Source: Calothrix sp. PCC 7716 (lineage in GTDB: Bacteria; Cyanobacteriota; Cyanobacteriia; Cyanobacteriales; Nostocaceae). Taken from it: a stretch of DNA of 64,000 nucleotides. Within the stretch, counting starts at the first letter, position 1. Each line of letters begins with the position of its first letter. The position numbers and the translations under genes were made by a program. Shown in pieces: positions 9,665 through 17,808 of the stretch. A model generated the notes under the pieces. It had not been told where the DNA came from. It made no database searches and saw nothing but the letters and a program-made list of their open reading frames with translations. The DNA lies in the NCBI RefSeq assembly GCF_019977735.1, contig NZ_AP025018.1:4340001-4404000 (forward strand). Reading direction: 5' to 3'.

Positions 9665-11998
9665 ATGAACGAAGAACCTACACCTACCTTAACTAAAAAA
9701 TATGTCCCGGCAACAGACCAACAGTCAAGTCGAACCACGAAATCTACTTCCACGACTAACGGGCGCCAATCAAAAAAGATAGCGCGTTTGGGTCATTGGC
9801 TAGCAGGAATGTGGACGGTAGGTGCAGCGTTACTGACTGTTTCCAATTTGCGATTACCGCAAATGATGGAAAATCAAGCACAATCGGCATTTTATCAACT
9901 TCGTGGCTCGATTGCACCGCCAAAAGACATCGTAATTTTGGCAATTGATGACGATTCAATATCAACACCAGCGGTATCATACGCAACTGACCCGATAAAA
10001 TATGGTCATTTGGAACCTTTAAAAGGATTTCCTTACAAACGTGAAGCATACGGGCAAGTTATCGAAAAACTGGTTCAAGCAGGAGCGCGTGCTGTCGCAT
10101 TAGATGTAATCTTCGACTTGCCGAGTAGTCATGGTTTAGAAGATGACCGTAAATTCCAAACGATGTTACAACGCTATGGCAACAAAGTCGTTTTAGCTGC
10201 TTCATATGAAAATTTTGAAACTCGTAGTGGTTTTGTAACACAATTACGTTCCCCCCAAGAATTACTGCGTGTTGGTTCTGTCTCAACTGGGTCTATAACT
10301 TTCCCACTAGAGGTTGATGGCAAGATTCATCGTTTTGCGGGTGAGTATACTAGGGAACTAAAAGAAACCCAAGGCAGCTTATTAGAGAAAATACCAGATT
10401 TTAGTGTAGCGACTTTACGGGCTGCAAATATTGACTTTCCTAAACCTAAAGGTGACCGCATTTATTTTCGTGGACCGATGGGTAGTTTTGAGCAAATCCC
10501 ATTTTGGTATGTTTTTGACCAAATGTTTTGGGATAGCAATTTACAGTCAGGGAAAGTATTCAAGGACAAAATAGTACTAATTGGCGCCACAGCAACAGTA
10601 GCAAATGATTTTCATGCAGTTGCTGTAAACTGGCTATTTCCCGAACGTATGAGTGGAGTGGAAATACACGCGAATGCACTAGCAACTCTCATGGAGGGTA
10701 ACTCAGTAAAAATAGCAATTAACAGTCCTTATGGCAGTAGTTTATTTGTCTTAGCATTAGTTGGTGGAAGCGCATATTTTGTATCTCGGAATAAATACAA
10801 TAGGCTTCGAGTTTTTTCTTGCTTTGGTATAGCAATTGTTTGGGGAGGCATTAATTATTTATTGTTTGTTACAAATCAATTATTTTTTCCCACAGCTGTA
10901 CCTGTAACTGCACTTGTTGCAATTGGGTTATCATATTTAGGTATTGAAATAGCAATTCAACAATTACGCAAAATTCAGTTAGTTGATATTATTCAGAAAA
11001 ATCCTTATTCTCGCATAGCCCAAGAGATTCTTAGTCAGCAAGAAGACCTGATAGATTTACTTAAAAAGCGTGAAATTCAAATCAGTGGAAAAATTCTTGA
11101 TGGTCGTTATCGTATCGTTAAAGTATTAGGCTCAGGTGGATTTAGTGAAACATATATAGCTGAAGATACAAGACTACCTGGTACTCCTTTATGTGTTGTT
11201 AAACAACTTCAACCAGTAAATAACAAACCTGAACAAATGGAAGTAGCGCGGCGCCTTTTTAGCTCCGAAGCTCAAACTCTTCAACAATTAGGTATACATC
11301 CTCAAATACCGCAACTTCTGGCTTATTTTGAAGAAGACGAAGAATTTTACTTAGTTCAAGAATTCATTCTTGGTAATGCGCTTAGTCAAGAATTGCCATC
11401 AGGAAAACGTCATAACCAAGCTGTTGTCATTGATATAGTGCAGGAATTATTACAAATACTAGTATTCGTGCATAAAAACGGTGTAATTCACCGTGATATC
11501 AAGCCGAGTAACATCATGCGTCGAAAAAGCGATTATAAACTTGTGCTGATAGATTTTGGCGCCGTTAAGCAAGTATCTACAAACTTAATTGAAAGTCAGG
11601 AAGATACAGCATTTACTATTGGTATTGGCACAAAAGGTTACGCACCCAGAGAACAATGCTTTGGGCGCCCGCAATATAGCAGTGATATTTACGCAGTTGG
11701 AATGATTGGTATTAAAGCATTAACAGGAACACCTCCCCATGAACTTCAGCATGATGACAACGGTGAATTAATATGGATAGAACGTGCCGAAGTTGCAACC
11801 GGCTTTGCTAACATCCTTAGTAAAATGGTGCGCGATAATTTCCAAGACCGCTATCAATCTGCATCCGAAGCTCTTAATGCATTAAATCAATTAGTTTTTG
11901 CCGATAAAGTTCAATCTCTATCTTCAAATGATTCATCTATAAACACTTTATCTTTAGAAGATACAGATACTCCAACTACCCCTTGGGATGGAAATTAG
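9665..11998 (+). CDS. CHASE2 sensor Ser/Thr protein kinase, about 777 aa
   Basis: The protein couples an extracytoplasmic CHASE2 sensor to a cytoplasmic Ser/Thr kinase. A first membrane segment near residues 45-65 is followed by the CHASE2 domain (IVILAIDDDSI, ARAVALDVIFD, GKVFKDKIVLIGATA). Three hydrophobic segments follow at about 345-425. The kinase domain starts near residue 478 with GRYRIVKVLGSGGFSETY and has VIHRDIKPSN and IDFGAVKQV, so it appears catalytically complete, with GTKGYAPREQ in the activation region. The frame extends to a TTG at 9632, but I prefer the ATG at 9665 (MNEEPTPT). The FecR and barrel genes just downstream suggest a shared envelope role. Confidence 0.93.
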   Translation: MNEEPTPTLTKKYVPATDQQSSRTTKSTSTTNGRQSKKIARLGHWLAGMWTVGAALLTVSNLRLPQMMENQAQSAFYQLRGSIAPPKDIVILAIDDDSISTPAVSYATDPIKYGHLEPLKGFPYKREAYGQVIEKLVQAGARAVALDVIFDLPSSHGLEDDRKFQTMLQRYGNKVVLAASYENFETRSGFVTQLRSPQELLRVGSVSTGSITFPLEVDGKIHRFAGEYTRELKETQGSLLEKIPDFSVATLRAANIDFPKPKGDRIYFRGPMGSFEQIPFWYVFDQMFWDSNLQSGKVFKDKIVLIGATATVANDFHAVAVNWLFPERMSGVEIHANALATLMEGNSVKIAINSPYGSSLFVLALVGGSAYFVSRNKYNRLRVFSCFGIAIVWGGINYLLFVTNQLFFPTAVPVTALVAIGLSYLGIEIAIQQLRKIQLVDIIQKNPYSRIAQEILSQQEDLIDLLKKREIQISGKILDGRYRIVKVLGSGGFSETYIAEDTRLPGTPLCVVKQLQPVNNKPEQMEVARRLFSSEAQTLQQLGIHPQIPQLLAYFEEDEEFYLVQEFILGNALSQELPSGKRHNQAVVIDIVQELLQILVFVHKNGVIHRDIKPSNIMRRKSDYKLVLIDFGAVKQVSTNLIESQEDTAFTIGIGTKGYAPREQCFGRPQYSSDIYAVGMIGIKALTGTPPHELQHDDNGELIWIERAEVATGFANILSKMVRDNFQDRYQSASEALNALNQLVFADKVQSLSSNDSSINTLSLEDTDTPTTPWDGN

Positions 11999-12000
11999 CT

Positions 12001-12315
12001 GGCACAGGCATACTGTTTGATTTGAACTAACACGTAGGGTGGGCACTGCCCACCTTACAGATACTGAAATTTTTAAGCGCAAGCGCAGGCTACGCCAACA
12101 AAAACAATTTAGGGTTGGTTCCTATAGTTAATATCATAAGTTTTGGTTGGTTCACTACTTTAAAATTCTTCCTTTGTGTCCTTTGTGCCTTTGTGGTTTA
12201 TTCCTCTTTTCTCTGTGTTCTCTGCGTCTCTGTGGTAAAAAACTATGTGACTGCACAGGCTTTTCGGCCTGTGCTACAACCTATCAAAGTTAATTAGGCA
12301 GACCATTACGCAAAG
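12001..12315. repeat. Repeat-filled intergenic region
   Basis: The region holds a GTAGGGTGGGCACTGCCCACC palindrome family copy (12032-12057), a long copy of the CTTTGTG/CTCTGTG run ending CTCTGTGGTA (12168-12237) and a hairpin GCACAGGC-TTTTCG-GCCTGTGC (12246-12267). The first two families recur at 28.4 and 51.5 kb, and at 6.5 and 37.0 kb. An apparent 60-codon frame here is just the repeat read as protein. It separates two convergent genes. Confidence 0.65.
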
Positions 12316-13728
12316 TTAAGTACTTGGTCTACTTGATGGGTCTGTTGTTGAATCAGACGGTGGATTTGGTACTTCAGGTTTAGGATTTGGTACTTCAGGT
12401 TTAGGGTCTGGTACTTCAGGTTTAGGGTCTGGTACTTCGGGTTTAGGGTTTGGTACTTCAGGTTTAGGGTCTGGTACTTCGGGTTTAGGGTTTGGTACTT
12501 CGGGTTTGGGACTTGGTACTTCAGGTTTAGGGTCTGGTACTTCGGGTTTAGGGTTTGGTACTTCAGGTTTAGGACTTGGTACTTCGGGTTTAGGACTTGG
12601 TACTTCAGGTTTAGGACTTGGTACTTCAGGTTTGGGACTTGGTACTTCAGGTTTGGGACTTGGTACTTCAGGTTTGGGACTTGGTACTTCAGGTTTGGGA
12701 CTTGGTACTTCGGGTTTAGGACTTGGTACTTCGGGTTTAGGACTTGGTACTTCGGGTTTGGGACTTGGTACTTCGGGTTTGGGAGTTTGGTTTACAGGTG
12801 GTTTTGTATCATCTTCTGTCGTAGAGTTATTGCGGTTATTACGCTGACTGAAATTCGGTTGAACTTGCGAATAATCGACTATAGCATCAACTTTGTCACT
12901 TTCTGGTAGAGGTGCTGATATATCAGATGTTTCTTCGGGGGTTGTAGATAATTTGATAAATGATGGGTCTTTGATAGTACCTGGACCCGATATTGGTGAT
13001 TGCTTGGCTAAAGCTGCTGAAGTTTCTGCTTGAACACTACTAAGTGCTGGGTCACTGGTTGCATTTGGATTTTGACGTGTTAAATCAAGTCCTCGCACTA
13101 AATCACTCGTGTCATAAAAAGTTCGCAGGTCAAAACCATATAGTCCCTGAAATTTACCCTTGACAACAACCATCATTTGCCCAGCTTGCAAAACTTGGCT
13201 GCTAGAAGCATCTTTATTAAATACTTCAATTCCACTGTTTGTAAGGGCGCCAACAACTGTAGTATCTGTAGCTTTGTCATAACGTACAAACAACGCTGAA
13301 CCACGAATTGCGGCAGCAGCACTTGGTGTTCTAATATTTGTTCTTCCTCGTCCTGGAGGAATCAGTAATAATACGGTACCGTTATTAAGCGTAAAATTTC
13401 TGGTTCGCGGTAAAAACTGAAATACGGCTTGTTCTCCAACTCGTGCCCACGAACCATCGTTGAAGCGCAAATCAGCTAACGACAATCTTCCTGTAGATAA
13501 ACCATCCCCAGGTGTCATGGCATCCGAACGCTGTGCCTTACGTCTTGGTTGACGTTGAGGCATTAGCTGTACCAAGTTACGCAAATCTTGAATTACAGCC
13601 CTAGTTAAGGGTGTCTGGGCATTAGCTTGGTTCGATACAGGTATTGCTACCCCTGACAAACTAATTACCAGAAGTGGCAACAACTTACGAAACATTTGTT
13701 GCAGTTCAGAACTTTTACTCATACTCAA
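12316..13728 (-). CDS. FecR-domain periplasmic protein with PKPEVP repeat tail, 470 aa
   Basis: The N-terminus has a signal peptide (positively charged start, hydrophobic LLPLLVISLSGVAIPV, then ANAQT as likely cleavage region). Residues about 70-200 form a FecR/DUF domain with RLSLADLRFNDGSWARVGE, FTLNNGTVLLLIPPG and AAIRGSALFVRYD. FecR domains in such proteins are thought to sense or assemble envelope structures. The tail is about 20 copies of a Pro-rich heptapeptide (PKPEVP followed by S, N or D), ending in a Ser/Thr-rich segment. This tail would be an extended rigid rod or wall-spanning linker. It is divergent from the outer-membrane barrel gene. Confidence 0.88.
   Translation of the reverse strand: MSMSKSSELQQMFRKLLPLLVISLSGVAIPVSNQANAQTPLTRAVIQDLRNLVQLMPQRQPRRKAQRSDAMTPGDGLSTGRLSLADLRFNDGSWARVGEQAVFQFLPRTRNFTLNNGTVLLLIPPGRGRTNIRTPSAAAAIRGSALFVRYDKATDTTVVGALTNSGIEVFNKDASSSQVLQAGQMMVVVKGKFQGLYGFDLRTFYDTSDLVRGLDLTRQNPNATSDPALSSVQAETSAALAKQSPISGPGTIKDPSFIKLSTTPEETSDISAPLPESDKVDAIVDYSQVQPNFSQRNNRNNSTTEDDTKPPVNQTPKPEVPSPKPEVPSPKPEVPSPKPEVPSPKPEVPSPKPEVPSPKPEVPSPKPEVPSPKPEVPSPKPEVPSPKPEVPNPKPEVPDPKPEVPSPKPEVPNPKPEVPDPKPEVPNPKPEVPDPKPEVPDPKPEVPNPKPEVPNPPSDSTTDPSSRPST
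12363..12787. repeat. 21-bp tandem repeat within the FecR-type gene, about 20 units
   Basis: About twenty units of 21 bp, with core GGTACTTCAGGTTTAGG on the plus strand, encode the PKPEVP[SND] heptapeptide on the minus strand. Neighbouring units differ at only a few positions (TCAGG/TCGGG, GGACTT/GGGTCT/GGGTTT). This near-identity points to recent expansion and likely length variation. It is a minisatellite within one gene, not a CRISPR array, as there are no unique spacers. Confidence 0.93.
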
Positions 13729-14052
13729 CCAGGTAAAAACAATTCAAGGGGTAGATTTCTAGGTCTGTTGCTTGTTTTAACAAGTTTATATACGTATTTT
13801 TGCTTAAAAATTATCAAATCTTAAAAATCAAAAACATTCCAGCAGGCTATAAATTATTTACTAATCGCAATTTCGCTAGTCGAAATAGGTAGAACATAAG
13901 TATGCAAATTATATAACATTACTGCTACTTAAGTATATACTTAAGTACAACCCAGACTCAACCCTGATATTAGCTGTACGTTACACTCTGTTAGATAATT
14001 GAAACTTCAATAAATAGTTTGTAGTCTGATTTTTCTAAACGATGCCGTAAAG
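13729..14052. other. Divergent promoter region between FecR and barrel genes
   Basis: These 324 AT-rich bases lie between divergently transcribed envelope genes and must hold both promoters. Apart from the 22-bp palindrome described separately, I see no gene. A possible short -10/-35 pair cannot be fixed with confidence by eye. Confidence 0.5.
13926..13947. promoter_or_regulatory. 22-bp perfect palindrome, candidate operator
   Basis: The half-site TACTTAAGTAT is followed directly by its exact reverse complement ATACTTAAGTA, giving a 22-bp perfect palindrome. It lies 106 bases before the barrel gene and about 200 bases from the divergent FecR gene. Symmetry and position fit a dimeric regulator site controlling one or both genes. 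No cognate regulator is known. Confidence 0.5.
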
Positions 14053-15426
14053 ATGCAACCAAAGAAACTTAAAAACTGTTGGTCATTGTGGATTTCACTA
14101 ACTTTCAGTACTAGCTGTCAGTATATGGTAAAACTAGATGCAGCAATAGCAATAGGCGCCACACAATGGCAATTATCCCCGAATGTATCAAATATACCAC
14201 CTTTTAGTGATAACGCTGTAAATTCGCATGAACAACAAACACAGACTACACAAGTGTTACCCAAGTTCCTGCCTAAGACTTATAGCCAACCCTTAAATTC
14301 AAACAATATAGAACAGCCTGATTTAGTTCAGTCAATAACTATAGTTCAATCAACCCCAGAACAGCCACAAGACAGCAGCAATGCCCAAAAGCCAGCAGAA
14401 CCTCCACAAGTTGAGGCACAACCAAATGAACCTGCGGTGCCTACCCCAACGCAAATAGAACAACGTCTAGATAAACCTGATATTGACTACAGTAAAAGGT
14501 TAGAAAGCCTTATACGTGTTCTTGAGAAAAATAAGCAATCAGCGGCTGAAACTAGTAACGGAGAACTTGGACAAATTATTGCCAAACCTCAAACATCAGA
14601 ACTAGGCACTATCATCGTAAAACCAGTTGAACAACCACCGTTACCAACTCAACCTCAACAACCAGCAAAAACTCCACCAAAACCATCTGAACCCATCGGT
14701 TATGTGCTAGGACGAGTTAGTTTTTTCCAAACAAACAATCTTTTTGCCTCAAAAGTAGACCCTATCGAAGACGGATTGATATATTCTGGCGTTACACTTG
14801 CTACTGCCCCTTTACGATTAGGACCAAGGACATTTTTAAATGGTTCACTTGATGCCAATATTATTCGCTACATCAATCAATCGGAATTTAACTACAACCA
14901 AGTACGTTTAAATGTAGATTTATATCAACAACTTACTCGCCGCATGTACGGCGAAATCGGTTGGAGCAACCAACAATTGTTTTATGCCAGAAACAGCAAA
15001 CGCCTTGGATTCGCATCTGGCGACCGATTTCTTAATGAGAATTCATTCCACCTATCATTAGGACGTAGAGACTTTCTGGCGCCTTCTTGGGCACTCGACA
15101 GTTTTTACGAATTTCGCTGGAACCTAGCTGAAGTTCCCCAAAGACGTGACCGTATCACAAACTCGTTATGGCTTTCATTAAGTTATTTTCTACAACAATC
15201 CCTTAACGTCGGTTTAAATTATCAACTTACTTTTTCTGACTTTACCCAGCGTAATCGCGAAGACTTGTATCATCGATTATTCACACACCTTAACTATAAA
15301 GCTACCAATACCAGTAGTATTAGTGTTCAAAGCGGAGTAACACTAGGTAATTCTACAGAACCTAACATTAACTTTGATGGGTGGTTTTTTAGTATAAATT
15401 ATAACTGGGAAATCGGCAGATTTTAA
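14053..15426 (+). CDS. Outer-membrane beta-barrel protein with Pro/Gln-rich N-terminal region, 457 aa
   Basis: A hydrophobic N-terminal segment (SLWISLTFSTSCQYM region) suggests export. Residues about 50-215 are low-complexity, rich in Gln, Pro, Thr and Glu. Residues 215-457 alternate polar and hydrophobic positions and are rich in Tyr, Phe and Asn, as in barrel strands (GRVSFFQTNNLF, SLWLSLSYFLQQSL, GLNYQLTFSDF). The protein ends in Phe (NYNWEIGRF), the usual C-terminal signature for barrel insertion. No porin family is named with certainty. Proximity to the FecR and CHASE2 genes suggests a linked envelope function. Confidence 0.75.
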   Translation: MQPKKLKNCWSLWISLTFSTSCQYMVKLDAAIAIGATQWQLSPNVSNIPPFSDNAVNSHEQQTQTTQVLPKFLPKTYSQPLNSNNIEQPDLVQSITIVQSTPEQPQDSSNAQKPAEPPQVEAQPNEPAVPTPTQIEQRLDKPDIDYSKRLESLIRVLEKNKQSAAETSNGELGQIIAKPQTSELGTIIVKPVEQPPLPTQPQQPAKTPPKPSEPIGYVLGRVSFFQTNNLFASKVDPIEDGLIYSGVTLATAPLRLGPRTFLNGSLDANIIRYINQSEFNYNQVRLNVDLYQQLTRRMYGEIGWSNQQLFYARNSKRLGFASGDRFLNENSFHLSLGRRDFLAPSWALDSFYEFRWNLAEVPQRRDRITNSLWLSLSYFLQQSLNVGLNYQLTFSDFTQRNREDLYHRLFTHLNYKATNTSSISVQSGVTLGNSTEPNINFDGWFFSINYNWEIGRF

Positions 15427-15427
15427 G

Positions 15428-16243
15428 TTAATAACTAATCCAATCACTCCAACTACCAGCATAAAGCTTTGTATTACGAAAACCCGCTAATTCTAACGAT
15501 AGTAAATTTACACATGCAGTAACACCAGAACCGCAGTAAACAATAATTTCTTCGCTGTTTCTTATCTCTTGCCAACGAGAAAGCTGCAAAGCAACATTAA
15601 GTAAGTACCCTGAACCATCAGTTACAGATTGCCAAGGATAGTTTACAGCACCCTCTATGTGCCCAGCAATTTTATCAATAGGTTCCCTGATACCTAGGTA
15701 ACGTTCTGTCTCACGGGAGTCGATTAAAACTACACCTGGCAAATCTTTACGACTCTTTACTTCGTCTATATCTACTACCATATTTGATTGAACTTGTTCA
15801 GTAAAAATAGCGTTTTGCGAACTGCATGATGCTTCCCTAACTTCCGAACTAATTGGATACGATAATGATAACCATCCACTAAATCCTCCATTTAAAACCG
15901 CAACTCTTTCATGTCCCATGTAACGCAGCAACCACCATAAACGCGCGGCAAATCCAAGCCGTGAATCGTCGTATGCTACAACTAATGTTTGGTGATTTAT
16001 ACCCATTTTTGATAGCTTTACCGCTAACGAAGCTAAATCTGGTAAAGGATGTCTTCCTCCATGCGTACCCACTCTTGCAGAAAGGTCTTCATTTAAATCA
16101 AGATAATAGGCGCCTGGAATATGGCAATGCTTGTACTGCTGTTTTCCTAAATCTGAGTTATTAAGCGAAAATCGACAATCGATAATTACGACTTTAGAAT
16201 CATTTAGATGCTCAACAAGCCAGGGAGCAGAAACCACATTCAT
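15428..16243 (-). CDS. Sulfurtransferase (tandem rhodanese domains), 271 aa
   Basis: This is a two-domain rhodanese of the thiosulfate/3-mercaptopyruvate sulfurtransferase type. The N-terminal domain shows VVIIDCRFSL and the degenerate site VVAYDDSRLGFAARLWW. The C-terminal domain has the active loop VYCGSGVTACV, with the persulfide-forming Cys, and a closing NTKLYAGSWSDWI. The CGSGVT loop is typical of mercaptopyruvate-type enzymes. It is convergent with the barrel gene, with almost no spacer, and divergent from the methyltransferase gene. Confidence 0.92.
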   Translation of the reverse strand: MNVVSAPWLVEHLNDSKVVIIDCRFSLNNSDLGKQQYKHCHIPGAYYLDLNEDLSARVGTHGGRHPLPDLASLAVKLSKMGINHQTLVVAYDDSRLGFAARLWWLLRYMGHERVAVLNGGFSGWLSLSYPISSEVREASCSSQNAIFTEQVQSNMVVDIDEVKSRKDLPGVVLIDSRETERYLGIREPIDKIAGHIEGAVNYPWQSVTDGSGYLLNVALQLSRWQEIRNSEEIIVYCGSGVTACVNLLSLELAGFRNTKLYAGSWSDWISY

Positions 16244-16294
16244 AATTACTAGTACTGGTATTTTTATTAATTGCTAAAACTATTATCGAACTTA

Positions 16295-17206
16295 ATGTCC
16301 GTAATGCCTGAACAATTTATCCCACAATCAACAGCAGACGGTTCTTTCACGTTCTTCTCCGAAGAATTTGAAGAGTCATATCATAGCCATTTTGGCGCCA
16401 GACAAGAAAGTTTTCAAAAATTTGTTGTTCCGACACAGCTATCCCAAAGAGCGACAAAAGTAGCAAAAGGACATTCCATCCGAATTTTAGATGTTTGCTA
16501 CGGACTAGGATATAACACCGCTGCTGCGCTGCAAACTATTTGGCGCCAAAATCCGAACTGTCGTATTGAAGTTATTGGTTTAGAGTTCAACCCAGCAGTA
16601 CCACGTGCAGCGCTGAGTCATAATTTGTATGGTGACTGGGACTTTGAATATCTAGATATCTTGACAAAACTCGCTTCTACGTATTACGTAGAAAACGATA
16701 ACCTGAAAGCATCTTTATTGATTGGCGATGCTCGAACTACAATTAGACAGGTACTAGCAGACTCATTTCAGGCAGACGCTATTTTCCTAGACCCCTTTTC
16801 TCCTCCACAATGTCCACAATTGTGGACAATTGAATTTATAGGGCTTGTTTCCAAGTGTCTACACCACGAAGGATTACTAGCTACTTACTCATGTTCCGCA
16901 GCAGTACGTACAGCACTTTTGCTCTCTGGTTTAATTATTGCTTCAACACCTCCTGTAGGCAGAAAAACTCCCGGTACTGTTGCAGCACATCCTGCATGTC
17001 TCCAATTACTAAACCAACAATCTCCCCTCTCAACTGCTGAACTCGAACATTTACATACACGTGCTGCAATTCCTTATCGTGACCCGTCACTTCAAGACCA
17101 AGCCCAAATCATTCTAGAACGGCGCCGACAGGAACAAAAGTCGAGTACGCTTGAAACCACGTCTCAGGCGCGGAAACGGTGGTCATCAAGAAATATAAAC
17201 ACTTAA
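16295..17206 (+). CDS. MnmC/MnmD-type tRNA U34 methyltransferase-like protein, about 303 aa
   Basis: The protein matches the methyltransferase half of MnmC, which completes 5-methylaminomethyl-2-thiouridine at the tRNA wobble position. Motifs seen are the SAM-binding region ILDVCYGLGYNTAAAL, VIGLEFNP, LLIGDARTTIRQ and the catalytic-like AIFLDPFSPPQCPQLWT. The oxidase half of bifunctional MnmC is missing. The frame reaches a TTG at 16271, but ATG at 16295 (MSVMPEQF) is a more likely start. The stop codon lies within a hairpin. Confidence 0.85.
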   Translation: MSVMPEQFIPQSTADGSFTFFSEEFEESYHSHFGARQESFQKFVVPTQLSQRATKVAKGHSIRILDVCYGLGYNTAAALQTIWRQNPNCRIEVIGLEFNPAVPRAALSHNLYGDWDFEYLDILTKLASTYYVENDNLKASLLIGDARTTIRQVLADSFQADAIFLDPFSPPQCPQLWTIEFIGLVSKCLHHEGLLATYSCSAAVRTALLLSGLIIASTPPVGRKTPGTVAAHPACLQLLNQQSPLSTAELEHLHTRAAIPYRDPSLQDQAQIILERRRQEQKSSTLETTSQARKRWSSRNINT

Positions 17207-17241
17207 AGCATTTAGTATATTATTACACTAAATGCTTTAAG
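17202..17241 (+). terminator. Hairpin overlapping the stop of the MnmC-like gene
   Basis: A perfect 15-bp stem (CTTAAAGCATTTAGT at 17202-17216 with its complement at 17227-17241) encloses a 10-base loop. The left arm overlaps the TAA stop of the methyltransferase gene. No T-run follows, so it may act as an RNA end stabiliser or factor-assisted terminator instead of a classic intrinsic one. Confidence 0.6.
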
Positions 17242-17264
17242 CATGAATCGAGTGCATAAAGTAA

Positions 17265-17282
17265 TTGTGATCAGAATCACAA
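17265..17282. promoter_or_regulatory. Perfect CRP-type binding site (TGTGA-N6-TCACA)
   Basis: TTGTGATCAGAATCACAA matches the consensus TGTGA-N6-TCACA of CRP/SyCRP1-type cAMP receptor proteins exactly, with an extra matching base pair on each side. It lies about 527 bases before the HD-GYP response-regulator start. A promoter nearby would give a long leader for that gene. No crp gene is in the window. Confidence 0.6.
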
Positions 17283-17808
17283 CAAAAGTGAATAAATGGT
17301 CACTGCGATAAGTAACTTTACAATAGTTTGATAATTGCTAATAATTTTTATGGGAAAATACATAAGTTGCTTATCAAAAAAGAAATACTGTATTGTTTAG
17401 TTAGAGCAAAAAAATAAATTTAATAAGACAACGAGTTATTTTGCACAGTCATGCGAACAAATCTCCGTATAAAACCTGATTTAAGATTTGCTCAAATTGC
17501 CCATACTAGAAAGATAGGTGGGGAATTTTGACCACAATTTTCTCAGATGCCTTAAAAAGATGAAAAACTCGCTGATTTTGCTTAAACATAAATAGATTAA
17601 GTTTGCGTTATATTGTAAGCCTATACGAGTAGTAAGAATTTATGAAGGTGATAAGTACCAAAAGTCAAGTGTCACTTATAGATGATAATTGACAATTAGT
17701 AAATTCTGACTTAACGTGAAAGATTGCAGTATGACGTGAGACTATTTAAAAGCAAGCAGAATAGTACAGTATATAAATTTAAATTGTTTTAAGAATTGGA
17801 GCGCCTCT
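17283..17808 (+). other. Long upstream region of the HD-GYP regulator
   Basis: This AT-rich stretch of 526 bases holds no convincing gene. GGAG is found shortly before the GTG start of the response regulator. It may be promoter and untranslated leader driven from the CRP-type site at its left edge. No riboswitch fold is recognised. Confidence 0.4.

Noticed and set aside
12115-12297. Cys/Val-rich 60-codon frame
   Set aside because: It is formed by the CTTTGTG/CTCTGTG dispersed run and is not a gene.
12363-12787. CRISPR array
   Set aside because: The units are contiguous and nearly identical with no unique spacers; the same reasoning excludes the arrays at 21908 and 45000. No cas genes are present.
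12506-12847. Gly/Ser/Leu-rich open frame on the plus strand
   Set aside because: It is the antisense reading of the PKPEVP minisatellite in the FecR-type gene; its length results only from the 21-bp period.
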